From: Oscillospiraceae bacterium
GTDB lineage: Bacteria; Bacillota; Clostridia; Oscillospirales; Oscillospiraceae
DNA length: 64,000 nucleotides
Reading direction: 5' to 3'
Assembly: GCA_022800755.1 (NCBI GenBank)
Contig: JAAWQX010000003.1
Location: 62,001 to 126,000 of the forward strand
The notes beneath the pieces were generated by a model that saw only the letters and a program-made list of their open reading frames with translations, had not been told where the DNA came from and did no database searches. Position numbers and translations under genes: made by a program. Shown piece after piece: positions 24,957-33,854 of this stretch (its first letter is position 1; each line of letters begins with the position of its first letter).

Positions 24957-27900
24957 TCACGCCTCCTTTCTCTTGAACGCTTCCATCTCCGCCTGCTCCC
25001 GGGGCATTCCCTTGGCTTCCAAGGCGGCGATGGCTTCCAGCATTTGGCTGTAATCCCGGGGGACGATCTTCTTGAACTCCCCTACGTAGCGGTCAAAGTC
25101 CGCTAAGACTTCCCTGCCCTTGGCGGAGTTCGTCGCCTTGACGTGGGCTTCGATCATGCCGCGCAGGTCTTTGATGTCGTACTCCTCCGTCACCTGCTCG
25201 ATGGACACAAGCTCCTTGTTCACCCGCAGGTACAGGTCGTGGGCCTCGTCCAGGACGTAGGCCACGCCGCCGGACATGCCCGCGGCGAAATTCCGGCCCG
25301 TTTTGCCCAGAATCACCGCTTTGCCGCCGGTCATGTACTCACAGCCGTGGTCGCCTACGCCCTCCACCACCGCGGTGGCGCCGGAGTTGCGCACGCAGAA
25401 CCGCTCGCCGGCGATGCCGCTGATGTACGCTTCCCCGGAGGTCGCGCCGTACAGCGCCACGTTGCCGATGATGATGTTCTGTTCCGCGGCGAAACGGCTT
25501 TTTTTGTCCGGGTAGACGATGAGTTTGCCCCCGGATAAGCCCTTGCCGAAGTAGTCGTTGGAGTCGCCCTCCAGCTCCAGAGTCAGGCCCTGGGGAATGA
25601 ACGCGCCAAAGGACTGGCCCGCGCCGCCGGTGCATTTGACCACGTAGGAATCCGGTTCCAGCGATGTGCCGAAGCGCCGGGTCAGCTCCGCGCCGAAGCT
25701 GGTGCCGAAGGCCCGGTCTGTGCTGGAAATGGCGTATTCCAGCTTGTGCTTGGCGGATTTGTTCAGCATCTTCATCAGCACTTTCATGTCCGGGGTCTCG
25801 GACAGGCGGAAATCGTAGACGTCCGCCTCGTTGAAGATGCAGTTCTCGTTGGGCGTGGGGGCCAGAATGGCGGATACGTCCACCATCTCTGCCCGGCGGG
25901 TGATCTGCTTGGGACGGGGCTTCAGCAGGTCCGTGCGGCCTACCAGTTCGTCTATGGTGCGCACGCCCAGGCTCGCCATGATCTCGCGCACCTGCTGGGC
26001 TACGTAGGTCATGAAGTTCATCACGTACTCCGGCTTGCCTTTGAAATGCTTGCGCAGTTCCGGGTTTTGGGTGGCGATGCCCATGGGGCAGGTATCCAGG
26101 TTGCACACCCGCATCATGGCACAGCCCATGGCGATCAGCGGGGCCGTGGCGAAGCCGAATTCCTCCGCGCCCAGCATACAGGCGATGGCTACGTCCCGAC
26201 CGGTCATCAGCTTGCCGTCGGTCTCCACCCGCACACGGGAGCGCAGGCCATTTTGCAGCAGCGTCTGGTGAGTCTCCGCCACACCCAGTTCCCAGGGCAG
26301 GCCGGCGTTGTAAATGGAATTGTTCGGGGCCGCGCCGGTGCCGCCGTCGTAGCCAGAAATCAAGATCACCTGCGCGCCGGCCTTCGCCACGCCCGCGGCA
26401 ATGGTGCCCACTCCGGCTTCCGATACCAGTTTGACAGAAATGCGGGCGTTCTGGTTGGCGTTTTTCAGGTCGTAAATGAGCTGGGCCAGGTCCTCGATGG
26501 AGTAAATGTCATGGTGGGGCGGCGGGGAGATCAGGGACACCCCGGGAGTGGAATACCGGGTCCGGGCCACCCAGGGCCAGACCTTGCCGCCGGGCAGATG
26601 CCCACCCTCGCCGGGCTTGGCGCCCTGGGCCATTTTGATTTGGATTTCCTCCGCGGACACCAGGTACTCGCTGGTCACGCCGAAGCGGCCCGACGCCACC
26701 TGTTTGATGGCGGAATTTTTGTCCGTACCCAGGCGGGACCGGCGCTCGCCGCCCTCGCCGGAGTTGGATTTGCCGCCCAAGCGGTTCATGGCTTCCGCCA
26801 TGCACTCGTGGGCCTCCTGGGAAATGGAGCCGTAGGACATAGCCCCGGTCTTGAAGCGCTTGACGATCTCGGAGACCGGCTCTACCTCGTCCAGGGGGAT
26901 GGCAGTCTGACGCTCCGTGTCAAAGGCCAGCAGGCCCCGCAGGGTGTGGGGGATGTCCTCCCCGTCCACCAGGGCGGAGTATTCCTTGAAGGTCTCGTAA
27001 CTGCCCTCCTGCACCGCTTTTTGAAGGGTGAGGATGGTTTTCGGGTTGTACATGTGGTCTTCCGCGCCTTTTCCCGTGCGCAGCTTGTGGAAGCCCGTAG
27101 AATCGGTGGTGAGGTCGATGTTCAGGCCCATGGGGTCAAAGGCGTTGTCGTGCCGGGCGATGACCGCTTCCGCGATCTCGTCCATGCCGATGCCGCCTAC
27201 CCGGCTGGTGGTGTTGGTGAAGTATTTTTCGATGACCGTTTTGTTGATGCCGATGCACTCGAAAATCTGCGCGGACTGGTAAGACTGGATGGCGGAAATG
27301 CCCATCTTGGACGCGATCTTCACCACGCCGTGCAAAACCGCGTTGTTATAGTCCGCCACGGCGGCGTGGGGGTCCTTATCCAGCATGTTCAGATCGATCA
27401 TCTCGCAGATGCATTCCTGGGCCAGATAGGGGTTGATGGCCCGGGCGCCGTAGCCCAGGAGCGTGGCGAAATGATGCACCGCTCGGGGTTCGGCGCTCTC
27501 CAGGATCATGGACACCGCCGTGCGCTTTTTCGTGCGTACCAGGTATTGCTCCAGGCCTGCCACCGCCAGCAGGGACGGGATCGCCGTGTGGTTCTCGTCG
27601 ATGCCCCGGTCGGACAGGATGATGATATTTGCGCCGTTGCGGTAGGCTTTGTCCACGGACACGAACAGCCGGTCCATGGCCCGCTCCAGGCTGGTGTTTT
27701 TATAGTACAGCAGGGATACTGTCTGGCTTTTCAGCCCCGGCATGTTCAGCGCCTTGATTTTTTGCAGCTCCTGGGTGGTCAGGATCGGGTTTTCGATCTG
27801 CAGCACCCGGCAGTTCTCCGCTTCGTCCTGCAGCAGATTGCCGTCAGACCCCACGTACACCGTGGTGTCCGTCACGATCTCCTCCCGGATCGAGTCGATG

Positions 27901-29459
27901 GGCGGGTTCGTCACCTGGGCGAACATCTGCTTGAAGTAATTGAACAGCGGCTGATGCTTTTCGCTCAGCACCGCCAGGGGGGTGTCCGCGCCCATGGCGT
28001 TGGTGGGTTCCGCCCCGGTCTTGGCCATGGGCAAAATGAGCTGGCGCACGTCCTCGTAGGTGTAGCCGAAGACCTTGTACAGCTTATCCCGCTGTTCCTG
28101 GGTGTGTTCCGGCACACGCTGGGGGGGCTGGGCCAGATCCGACAGGTGTACCAGTTCCCGGTCCAGCCATTCGCCGTATGGATGGCTGCGGGCAAAGGCG
28201 GTCTTGATCTCGTCGTCCTCCAAAAGCCGCCCCTGAAGCGTGTCTACCAGAAGCATCCGGCCGGGACGCAGACGGGATTTCCGCACGATCTTTTCCGGCG
28301 GGATATCCAGTACGCCTACTTCCGACGCTAAAATCAGTGTGTCATCGTCGGTGAGGTAGTACCGGGCTGGGCGCAGACCGTTGCGGTCCAGCACCGCGCC
28401 CACCACATCGCCGTCGGAAAACAGCACCGCCGCCGGGCCGTCCCACGGCTCCATCATGGTGGCGTAGTAGTGGTACATATCCCGCTTCGCCCGGGACATG
28501 TCCTGGTTGCGCTGCCAGGGCTCGGGGATGGCCATCATCACCGCTTTGGGCAGGCTCATGCCGCTGTACATCAGGAATTCCAGGGTGTTGTCCAGCATGG
28601 CGGAGTCCGACCCGGCGGTGTTCACCACCGGCAGTACCTTTTCCATGTCCTCAGCCAGCAGGGGGGAGTACATCGTCTCCTCACGGGCCAGCATACGGTC
28701 GATGTTGCCCCGGATGGTGTTGATCTCGCCGTTGTGCAAAATGATGCGGTTGGGGTGGGCGCGCTCCCAGCTTGGGGTGGTGTTCGTGGAGAACCGGGAG
28801 TGCACCAGCGCCATGGCGGACTGGTAGCGCGCATCCTGCAGGTCCGGGTAGAACCGGCGCAGCTGGCCCACCAGGAACATGCCCTTGTACACGATAGTCC
28901 GGCTGGACAGGCTCGCCACATAGGTGTCCTGCACCGATTGCTCGAACTCCCGGCGCACGATGTACAGCTTCCGATCAAAGTCGATACCGGGGTTCACGTC
29001 CCCGGGCTTTTTGATAAAGCACTGGCAGATATAGGGCATACATGCCCGGGCGCGCTCGCCTAAGACCTCCGGGCAGGTGGGGACGTCCCGCCAGCCTAAA
29101 AACTCCAGGCCTTCTTTTTCCGTGATGATCTCAAACAGCTTTTTGCACCGGGACCGGCGCAGGGTGTTCTGGGGAAAGAAAAACATTCCCACTCCGTATT
29201 CCCGTTCGCCGCCCAGCGCGATGGATTGCGCCTTGCAGGCCTCCGAGAAAAAAGAGTGGGAGATCTGTAACATGATGCCGACCCCATCGCCGGTTTCTCC
29301 GGAGGCGTCCTTGCCTGCCCGGTGCTCTAATTTTTCCACGATGCTCAGCGCATCGTCCACAGTTTTGTGGGTCTTTTCCCCTTTCAGGTTCACTACCGCG
29401 CCGATGCCGCAGGCATCGTGCTCAAAGCGGGGATCGTAGAGGGTCTGTTGGTGTTCCAT
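24957..29459 (-). CDS. gltB: Glutamate synthase large subunit (glutamine amidotransferase)
   Basis: The 1500-residue protein makes two glutamates from glutamine and 2-oxoglutarate. The N-terminal nucleophile domain begins after a 16-residue propeptide at Cys17 (EHDACGIGAVVNLKG). The FMN/synthase domain includes GAMSYGSISQEAHECMAEAM and GGKSNSGEGGE, and the 3Fe-4S cysteines lie in VCNLDTCPMGIATQ. The C-terminal beta-helix domain (GEAYISGIAGERF) follows, plus about 75 extra helical residues at the end. It sits between the ANTAR regulator (19 bases upstream) and gltD, in the same direction as glnA, so the whole GS-GOGAT pathway can be one transcript. Confidence 0.97.
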   Translation of the reverse strand: MEHQQTLYDPRFEHDACGIGAVVNLKGEKTHKTVDDALSIVEKLEHRAGKDASGETGDGVGIMLQISHSFFSEACKAQSIALGGEREYGVGMFFFPQNTLRRSRCKKLFEIITEKEGLEFLGWRDVPTCPEVLGERARACMPYICQCFIKKPGDVNPGIDFDRKLYIVRREFEQSVQDTYVASLSSRTIVYKGMFLVGQLRRFYPDLQDARYQSAMALVHSRFSTNTTPSWERAHPNRIILHNGEINTIRGNIDRMLAREETMYSPLLAEDMEKVLPVVNTAGSDSAMLDNTLEFLMYSGMSLPKAVMMAIPEPWQRNQDMSRAKRDMYHYYATMMEPWDGPAAVLFSDGDVVGAVLDRNGLRPARYYLTDDDTLILASEVGVLDIPPEKIVRKSRLRPGRMLLVDTLQGRLLEDDEIKTAFARSHPYGEWLDRELVHLSDLAQPPQRVPEHTQEQRDKLYKVFGYTYEDVRQLILPMAKTGAEPTNAMGADTPLAVLSEKHQPLFNYFKQMFAQVTNPPIDSIREEIVTDTTVYVGSDGNLLQDEAENCRVLQIENPILTTQELQKIKALNMPGLKSQTVSLLYYKNTSLERAMDRLFVSVDKAYRNGANIIILSDRGIDENHTAIPSLLAVAGLEQYLVRTKKRTAVSMILESAEPRAVHHFATLLGYGARAINPYLAQECICEMIDLNMLDKDPHAAVADYNNAVLHGVVKIASKMGISAIQSYQSAQIFECIGINKTVIEKYFTNTTSRVGGIGMDEIAEAVIARHDNAFDPMGLNIDLTTDSTGFHKLRTGKGAEDHMYNPKTILTLQKAVQEGSYETFKEYSALVDGEDIPHTLRGLLAFDTERQTAIPLDEVEPVSEIVKRFKTGAMSYGSISQEAHECMAEAMNRLGGKSNSGEGGERRSRLGTDKNSAIKQVASGRFGVTSEYLVSAEEIQIKMAQGAKPGEGGHLPGGKVWPWVARTRYSTPGVSLISPPPHHDIYSIEDLAQLIYDLKNANQNARISVKLVSEAGVGTIAAGVAKAGAQVILISGYDGGTGAAPNNSIYNAGLPWELGVAETHQTLLQNGLRSRVRVETDGKLMTGRDVAIACMLGAEEFGFATAPLIAMGCAMMRVCNLDTCPMGIATQNPELRKHFKGKPEYVMNFMTYVAQQVREIMASLGVRTIDELVGRTDLLKPRPKQITRRAEMVDVSAILAPTPNENCIFNEADVYDFRLSETPDMKVLMKMLNKSAKHKLEYAISSTDRAFGTSFGAELTRRFGTSLEPDSYVVKCTGGAGQSFGAFIPQGLTLELEGDSNDYFGKGLSGGKLIVYPDKKSRFAAEQNIIIGNVALYGATSGEAYISGIAGERFCVRNSGATAVVEGVGDHGCEYMTGGKAVILGKTGRNFAAGMSGGVAYVLDEAHDLYLRVNKELVSIEQVTEEYDIKDLRGMIEAHVKATNSAKGREVLADFDRYVGEFKKIVPRDYSQMLEAIAALEAKGMPREQAEMEAFKRKEA

Positions 29460-29478
29460 TCGGCACCCCTTTTCTGTT

Positions 29479-30015
29479 TTATTCGTAAGTTTCTATCACA
29501 AGACGGGCCACTTCCGTCAGTTTCAGCGACCGCTCCATACTCTGACGCTGTAAATAGCGGTGGGCCTCTTCCTCAGTGCAATGGGTATGTTCCATGAAAA
29601 GCGCTTTCGCTTCGTTGATGAGCAGCTTTTCGTCCTCGGACCGCATTCCGGCGGAAGCCCGCCGGCCCCGGCCGGACAACTGCACCAGCATCCGCACCGC
29701 GCCTACCAGCTCCGCCGGGCGGAACGGCGCCGGGATGCGGAAGATGGAATCGTCCTCCACCAGGTCAAGCAGCGTGCCCCGGGCGATCATCAGCACCGCC
29801 GCGCCGCTGCCGGATAGCTGGTGGGACATGCGTTCCGCGGTCATGTCCGGGAATTTGTAGCCGCAGATCACCACCGCGCCATCCAGATGCTTTGCGGTGC
29901 GGATGGCTTCCTGTCCGCTGCGGCAGGCACAGCGGACGGGAAGCCCGTTTTTCTCCAGCAGGGAAGCGATAGCTTCCCGGTCTTTTTCTCTCTCAAACAC
30001 AACGATGATGGACAC
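29479..30015 (-). CDS. ANTAR-domain RNA-binding antitermination regulator
   Basis: The 178-residue protein has an N-terminal receiver-like domain (1-115) and a C-terminal ANTAR domain (about 120-176: INEAKALFMEHTHCTEEEAH, then the conserved QRQSMERSLKLTEVARLV). ANTAR proteins bind paired hexaloop hairpins in RNA and prevent termination, and in Firmicutes often control nitrogen genes. The receiver has lost the normal phospho-Asp motif (VVICGYKFPDM), so it is probably a pseudo-receiver that is not phosphorylated. It lies between glnA and gltB, and a terminator-like hairpin is in the glnA leader. Regulation of this operon is a natural inference. Confidence 0.9.
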   Translation of the reverse strand: MSIIVVFEREKDREAIASLLEKNGLPVRCACRSGQEAIRTAKHLDGAVVICGYKFPDMTAERMSHQLSGSGAAVLMIARGTLLDLVEDDSIFRIPAPFRPAELVGAVRMLVQLSGRGRRASAGMRSEDEKLLINEAKALFMEHTHCTEEEAHRYLQRQSMERSLKLTEVARLVIETYE

Positions 30016-30028
30016 AGGAAGCCACCTC

Positions 30029-30112
30029 GCTTCGCAGAATTTTGCATCCGCAGATACAAAATAAATTTCAATTCATTTTTTCGGCGGCTCCGCCGTCGAA
30101 AAAATACTTCTC
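30029..30112 (-). repeat. Intergenic hairpin-rich element, copy B
   Basis: Read on the minus strand, the glnA-ANTAR gap holds GAGAAGTATTTTTTCG, a CGGCGGA-type hairpin (GGCGGAGCCGCC), GAAAAAATGAATTGAAAT, then ATGCAAAATTCTGCGAAGC. It aligns base for base with copy A at 19830-19910 over both ends and differs mostly in the hairpin loops. Orientation matches the downstream gene. Confidence 0.8.
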
Positions 30113-30134
30113 ACGCAACGGAGTGCAATCCCCT

Positions 30135-30163
30135 AAAATCAAGGCGCGTTGCGCCTTGATTTT
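30135..30163 (-). terminator. Hairpin overlapping the glnA stop codon
   Basis: AAAATCAAGGCGC and GCGCCTTGATTTT form a 13-bp perfect stem with a three-base loop; the TAA stop lies at its foot. It is nearly identical to the hairpin on the proS stop codon (61457-61485), with an A-U pair replaced by G-C. It may attenuate transcription or protect the glnA 3' end. Confidence 0.7.
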
Positions 30164-31496
30164 AATAGTTTACCATGTACCGGTCGATCTCCCACTGGCT
30201 CACGCTGATGCGGAACGCGTCCCATTCGGCGCGCTTGCCGGCGATGTACTGGGTGTAGGCGTGCTCGCCCAGAACGCTCAGGGTCAGGGGGTCGGATTCC
30301 ATGTTCTCTACCGCTTCGATCAGGCTGCCGGGGAGAGACGCGATGCCGTTTTTCTCCCGGGTCTTCTGATCCATGGCGAAGATGTCCTCTGTAATTTCAC
30401 CGGGAACTTTCATCTTCTTCTCGATGCCGTCCAGACCGGCGGCCAGGCACAACGCCAGCGCCAGATACGGGTTGCAGGACGGGTCGGGGTTGCGCAGTTC
30501 CACGCGGGTGGACTGGCCACGGGCCGCGGGGATGCGGATCAACGCAGAACGGTTCGACGCGCTCCAGGCCAGATAGCACGGCGCTTCGTAGCCCGGCACC
30601 AGGCGCTTATAGGAATTCACCAGCGGATTCGTCACAGCGGTGATGTTCTGCACGTGGGCCAGCAGGCCGGCGATGAACTGGTAGGCCGTTTTGGACAGCT
30701 TTTTCTCGCCTTTTTCGTCGTAAAATACGTTCTTGCCCTTCTTGAACAGAGACATATTCACGTGCATACCGCTGCCGTTGATGCCGAAAATGGGTTTGGG
30801 CATGAACGTGGCGTGCAGGCCGTTTTTCTGGGCGAAGACCTTGACCGCCATCTTGAAAGTCATGATATTGTCCGCGGCGGTGAGGGCGTCGGCGTACTTG
30901 AAGTCGATCTCGTGCTGGCCCTCGGCCACCTCGTGGTGGGACGCCTCAATCTCAAAGCCCATCTGCTCCAGGGCCAGGCAAATCTCCCGGCGGACGTTGG
31001 AGCCGTGGTCCAGGGGGGCCAGGTCGAAGTAACCGGCCTCGTCGGCGGTCTTGGTGGTGGGGTGGCCGGCCTCGTCGGTCTCGAACAGGAAGAACTCGCA
31101 CTCCGGGCCGACATTGAACGCGTCAAAGCCCATATCCTCTGCCTTTTTCAGCGCACGCTTTAAAATGCCCCGGGGGTCGCCCACGAAAGGCGTGCCGTCG
31201 GGATTGTACACGTCGCAGATGAAGCGGGCTACCTTGCCGTGCTGGGGACGCCAGGGCAAAATCACAAAGGTGTCCAGGTCCGGGTGCAGGTACTGGTCGG
31301 ATTCGTGGATGCGGGTAAAGCCCTCAATGGACGAACCGTCAATGGTGATCTGGTTGTTCAGAGCCTTTTCCAGCTGGGAGCTGGTGATGGCCACGTTCTT
31401 CATCATGCCGAAAATGTCCGTGAACTGCATACGGATGAACTCTACATCCTCGTCCTTCACGATGCGGACAATATCTTCCTTCGTGTACTTTGCCAT
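30162..31496 (-). CDS. glnA: Glutamine synthetase, type I
   Basis: This 444-residue enzyme makes glutamine from glutamate, ammonia and ATP. Beta-grasp residues DGSSIEGF, the catalytic signature [11 protein letters not shown] (Glu metal ligands), the ATP loop [18 protein letters not shown] and GANPxxx-region residues [18 protein letters not shown] are all present. Its length and lack of the 25-residue insert place it in the GSI-alpha group of Firmicutes, which is not adenylylated but feedback-controlled. It is first in the operon with the ANTAR gene and gltBD, and has a consensus promoter followed by a terminator-like leader hairpin. Confidence 0.97.
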   Translation of the reverse strand: MAKYTKEDIVRIVKDEDVEFIRMQFTDIFGMMKNVAITSSQLEKALNNQITIDGSSIEGFTRIHESDQYLHPDLDTFVILPWRPQHGKVARFICDVYNPDGTPFVGDPRGILKRALKKAEDMGFDAFNVGPECEFFLFETDEAGHPTTKTADEAGYFDLAPLDHGSNVRREICLALEQMGFEIEASHHEVAEGQHEIDFKYADALTAADNIMTFKMAVKVFAQKNGLHATFMPKPIFGINGSGMHVNMSLFKKGKNVFYDEKGEKKLSKTAYQFIAGLLAHVQNITAVTNPLVNSYKRLVPGYEAPCYLAWSASNRSALIRIPAARGQSTRVELRNPDPSCNPYLALALCLAAGLDGIEKKMKVPGEITEDIFAMDQKTREKNGIASLPGSLIEAVENMESDPLTLSVLGEHAYTQYIAGKRAEWDAFRISVSQWEIDRYMVNY

Positions 31497-31540
31497 GTTT
31501 CATCTTCTCCTTATATATACGGTCTTTTGGGGTCTGATAC

Positions 31541-31585
31541 AAAAAAGAGAGAGAAAGGCCCCTCGCCGGGGACGCCTTTGCCCTC
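31541..31585 (-). promoter_or_regulatory. Terminator-like hairpin in the glnA leader
   Basis: About eight bases after the predicted transcription start the minus strand reads AGAGGGCAAAGGCG, CCCC-ggcga-GGGG, CCTTTCTCTCTC, then TTTTTT. The AAAGG/CCTTT and CCCC/GGGG stems plus a six-T run have the form of an intrinsic terminator placed before the glnA ribosome site (AAGGAG, 31510). It is a candidate attenuator. I do not see the paired hexaloops expected of a canonical ANTAR target. Confidence 0.55.
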
Positions 31586-31595
31586 TGATGTACGC

Positions 31596-31624
31596 ATTAT
31601 ACGAAATCTTGTTGGTTTTGTCAA
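31596..31624 (-). promoter_or_regulatory. Consensus sigma-A promoter of glnA
   Basis: TTGACA (31624-31619) and TATAAT (31601-31596) match consensus fully and are 17 bases apart on the minus strand. Confidence 0.88.
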
Positions 31625-31765
31625 TGGATAGATTTTGGAATTTTGCAAGTTTGCTTCAACTTTGTTGCATTTTACAAAAGGTGCAGAAATTGGGACCGCC
31701 GGACTGTATAACGTCACCATTCTGACAAAACGACCGTTTTGACGGACGGGGTGCGCTCGTCCTGC

Positions 31766-31790
31766 AAGGGCGGATTTGAAATCCGCCCTT
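31766..31790. terminator. Palindrome overlapping the NUDIX gene stop
   Basis: AAGGGCGGATTT and AAATCCGCCCTT are perfect 12-bp arms around one base, so the hairpin loop must include some arm bases. It covers the last bases of the one-carbon operon and has no T-run, so simple termination is uncertain. The remainder of the 31497-31788 gap holds only the glnA promoter and leader. Confidence 0.55.
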
Positions 31791-32352
31791 AGGTCTCCCT
31801 GGACCACATATAACAATATGCCTGCGCCCAGGAACCGAAATGCTCCGTTTTAATGAGCCGCCGGACTTCCTCTTTGGAGTACCAGGCCGCGTCGATCTCC
31901 TCGCCGCCTTCGTCCCGGTGACTGAACTGCCCCGTGGCCGTACCGATGACGCAGGAGGTCGTCTCGTTGGAGATGCCAACGGCGCTGAACGCGCCCTTGA
32001 GCACGTCCCGGACCTCTACCATGTCCAGCCCCGTTTCCTCTTTCAGTTCCCGCACGGCGCATTCCGCCGCGGTCTCGCCGGGGTCGATCAGCCCCGCCGG
32101 GAAGCCGAAGATCGTCTTGCCCAGTTCCAGCCGGAACTCCCGCACCAGCACCACATGCTCGTCGGCGGGGTCGTTCACGATCATCACCACCGCGTCGGTG
32201 GAGTGGTCGTACAGCTTTTCCCGGGTGTCGATCTCCTTGTCCCGGGAGACCATTTCATAGACCTTCTCATGGCCGTCGGCGTCCCGGTAGGTCACCAGGT
32301 AATAATCGAGGTATTCCCCGTCATAGACCTTTTCGATCTTCTGGTATTCCAT
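31789..32352 (-). CDS. NUDIX hydrolase, ADP-ribose pyrophosphatase-like
   Basis: The 187-residue enzyme has a complete NUDIX box, GETAAECAVRELKEETGL (about residues 93-110), within the G-x5-E-x7-REU-x-EE-x-G pattern. The N-terminal strand (YDGEYLDYYLVTYRDADG) resembles ADP-sugar pyrophosphatases that split ADP-ribose. It is the last gene of the fhs-fchA-folD operon and its ATG overlaps the folD stop by one base. A housekeeping role in nucleotide cleanup is likely; a specific folate role (such as dihydroneopterin triphosphate hydrolysis) is possible but unsupported. Confidence 0.88.
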   Translation of the reverse strand: MEYQKIEKVYDGEYLDYYLVTYRDADGHEKVYEMVSRDKEIDTREKLYDHSTDAVVMIVNDPADEHVVLVREFRLELGKTIFGFPAGLIDPGETAAECAVRELKEETGLDMVEVRDVLKGAFSAVGISNETTSCVIGTATGQFSHRDEGGEEIDAAWYSKEEVRRLIKTEHFGSWAQAYCYMWSRET

Positions 32353-33215
32353 CAGCCCCGCTCCGCCGCTTTCTTCGCCGCTTCCACCACGTGGCTGACC
32401 AGCACCGCCGTGGTCACCGCGCCCAGTCCACCGGGGACGGGGGTGATGGCGGACACCTTTGTGCTCACCGCAGCGAAATCCACGTCACCGCAGAGCTTGC
32501 CGCTGCCGGGGTCCGTGTTGATGCCCACGTCGATGACCGTTTGATGGGGCGCGAAATACTCCGGGCCGTAGGCCTTGGCCCGACCGGTGGCGGTGACGAC
32601 AATGTCCGCCCGCTTGGTCACGTCCATGAGCTTAGGCGTGCGGCTGTGGCACAGGGTCACGGTAGCATTTTTCTCCAGCAGAAGCATGGATACCGGGCGG
32701 CCGATCACCAAGCTGCGACCCACTACCGCCACACTCCGACCCTGCAGGTCGATGCCGTAATAGTCCAACATTTCAATCACCGCCTGGGCCGTGCAGGGTG
32801 CAAATCCGATGCCGCTGCCGGTGAATACCCCGCCCAGGCTCATATCCGTGATGCCATCCACATCTTTGGCGGGGTGAATAGCGTGACGGATGGTCTCGCC
32901 GTCGATCTGCTCCGGCATGGGGCGGAACAGCATGATCCCATGGACGATAGGGCTTTCGTTCAGAGTATGGATGGTCTCCAGCACCTGCTCCGTAGACGCG
33001 CTTTGGGCCAGACCCGCAGTCACAGCGGACACACCGCCCTTGCTCATGTTCTTTTTGATGCTGTTTTCATAGGAGATATCCGCCGGGTTCTCTCCCACCC
33101 GCACCAGCGCCACCACGGGGTTGACCCCTTGGGCCTGCAAGCCCGCGCTGGTCCGGGCCGCTTTTTCGTACAGCGCCTGGGCTACGGGAGCGCCCTCTAA
33201 TAGTATCGTGCTCAC
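32352..33215 (-). CDS. folD: Methylene-THF dehydrogenase / methenyl-THF cyclohydrolase
   Basis: The 287-residue FolD interconverts 5,10-methylene-, 5,10-methenyl- and 10-formyl-tetrahydrofolate with NADP. The catalytic Tyr-x3-Lys is in SYENSIKK, the conserved PAKDVDGIT follows at about residue 98, and the cofactor loop is VVGRSLVIGRPVSMLL. Length is normal. It overlaps fchA by four bases (ATGA). With fhs and fchA it makes a complete route from formate to methylene-THF. Confidence 0.96.
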   Translation of the reverse strand: MSTILLEGAPVAQALYEKAARTSAGLQAQGVNPVVALVRVGENPADISYENSIKKNMSKGGVSAVTAGLAQSASTEQVLETIHTLNESPIVHGIMLFRPMPEQIDGETIRHAIHPAKDVDGITDMSLGGVFTGSGIGFAPCTAQAVIEMLDYYGIDLQGRSVAVVGRSLVIGRPVSMLLLEKNATVTLCHSRTPKLMDVTKRADIVVTATGRAKAYGPEYFAPHQTVIDVGINTDPGSGKLCGDVDFAAVSTKVSAITPVPGGLGAVTTAVLVSHVVEAAKKAAERG

Positions 33216-33844
33216 TGCTTTTTCTCCTTTTTCAGCTGCTGATACACCGATTCATAGGTGTTTTCCGCCAGCTTCCGGTATTTGTTCATCAGCTTGTCCA
33301 CCTCGGCGTTCATGCGGCGGGCATAGTCCCGGTCCTTCATGAGACGGGTGTTCACCACCACATTCACCGCCGCGCCGTACATGGCCGCCCAGCAAAGCAC
33401 CGCGCCGGTAGCCGCGTCGGACACCGCCAGGGCGCTGCCCTTTTTCGCGTAGGTACTGTGCAGCTCGATCATCCGGCAGGAGAGGCGCAGCACCTCCATC
33501 GGCGCCGCCGCCGCGTCCCGCAGGCATTGTTCCATCACCGCGTCGTAATTGGGGTCGTCCTTGTCCATTTTGTAGGCCGCCGCCAAGGGCGCGAAGCCGT
33601 CCGCGTCCTTTTGGATAAGGGCGGTCAACGCCTTTTGCAGCTGAGCGGTCTCGTTCATCAGGCAGTACATGTCCGCTTCCACGGACTTATACTTCTCCTT
33701 GCCTACGGTGAGATTTCCTACCATGCCGCCCAAAGCCGCGCCCAGCGCCGCTGTCAGCGCCGAGGCGCCGCCGCCGCCGGGAGTAGCCTCCTTTGACGCG
33801 AGTGCGGTAAGAAACGCCGAAATCGGGTATTCTGAAAACTCCAT
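33212..33844 (-). CDS. fchA: Formimidoyl-THF cyclodeaminase/cyclohydrolase family protein
   Basis: This 210-residue all-helical protein belongs to the FTCD-C/FchA family: TPGGGGASALTAALGAALGG (about 17-36) is the family hallmark, followed by MVGNLTVGKEKYK. FchA acts as methenyl-THF cyclohydrolase or deaminates formimidoyl-THF in amino-acid and purine-fermenting Clostridia. The start is the ATG at 33844 after AAAAGGAG; the in-frame extension to 33886 lacks a ribosome site. It lies between fhs and folD, matching the one-carbon gene order of related anaerobes. Confidence 0.92.
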   Translation of the reverse strand: MEFSEYPISAFLTALASKEATPGGGGASALTAALGAALGGMVGNLTVGKEKYKSVEADMYCLMNETAQLQKALTALIQKDADGFAPLAAAYKMDKDDPNYDAVMEQCLRDAAAAPMEVLRLSCRMIELHSTYAKKGSALAVSDAATGAVLCWAAMYGAAVNVVVNTRLMKDRDYARRMNAEVDKLMNKYRKLAENTYESVYQQLKKEKKQ

Positions 33845-33854
33845 ATTGCTCCTT

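Noticed and set aside
25746-28331. An 861-codon open frame opposite gltB.
   Set aside because: It is the complementary shadow of a clear glutamate synthase gene and has no ribosome site or domain.
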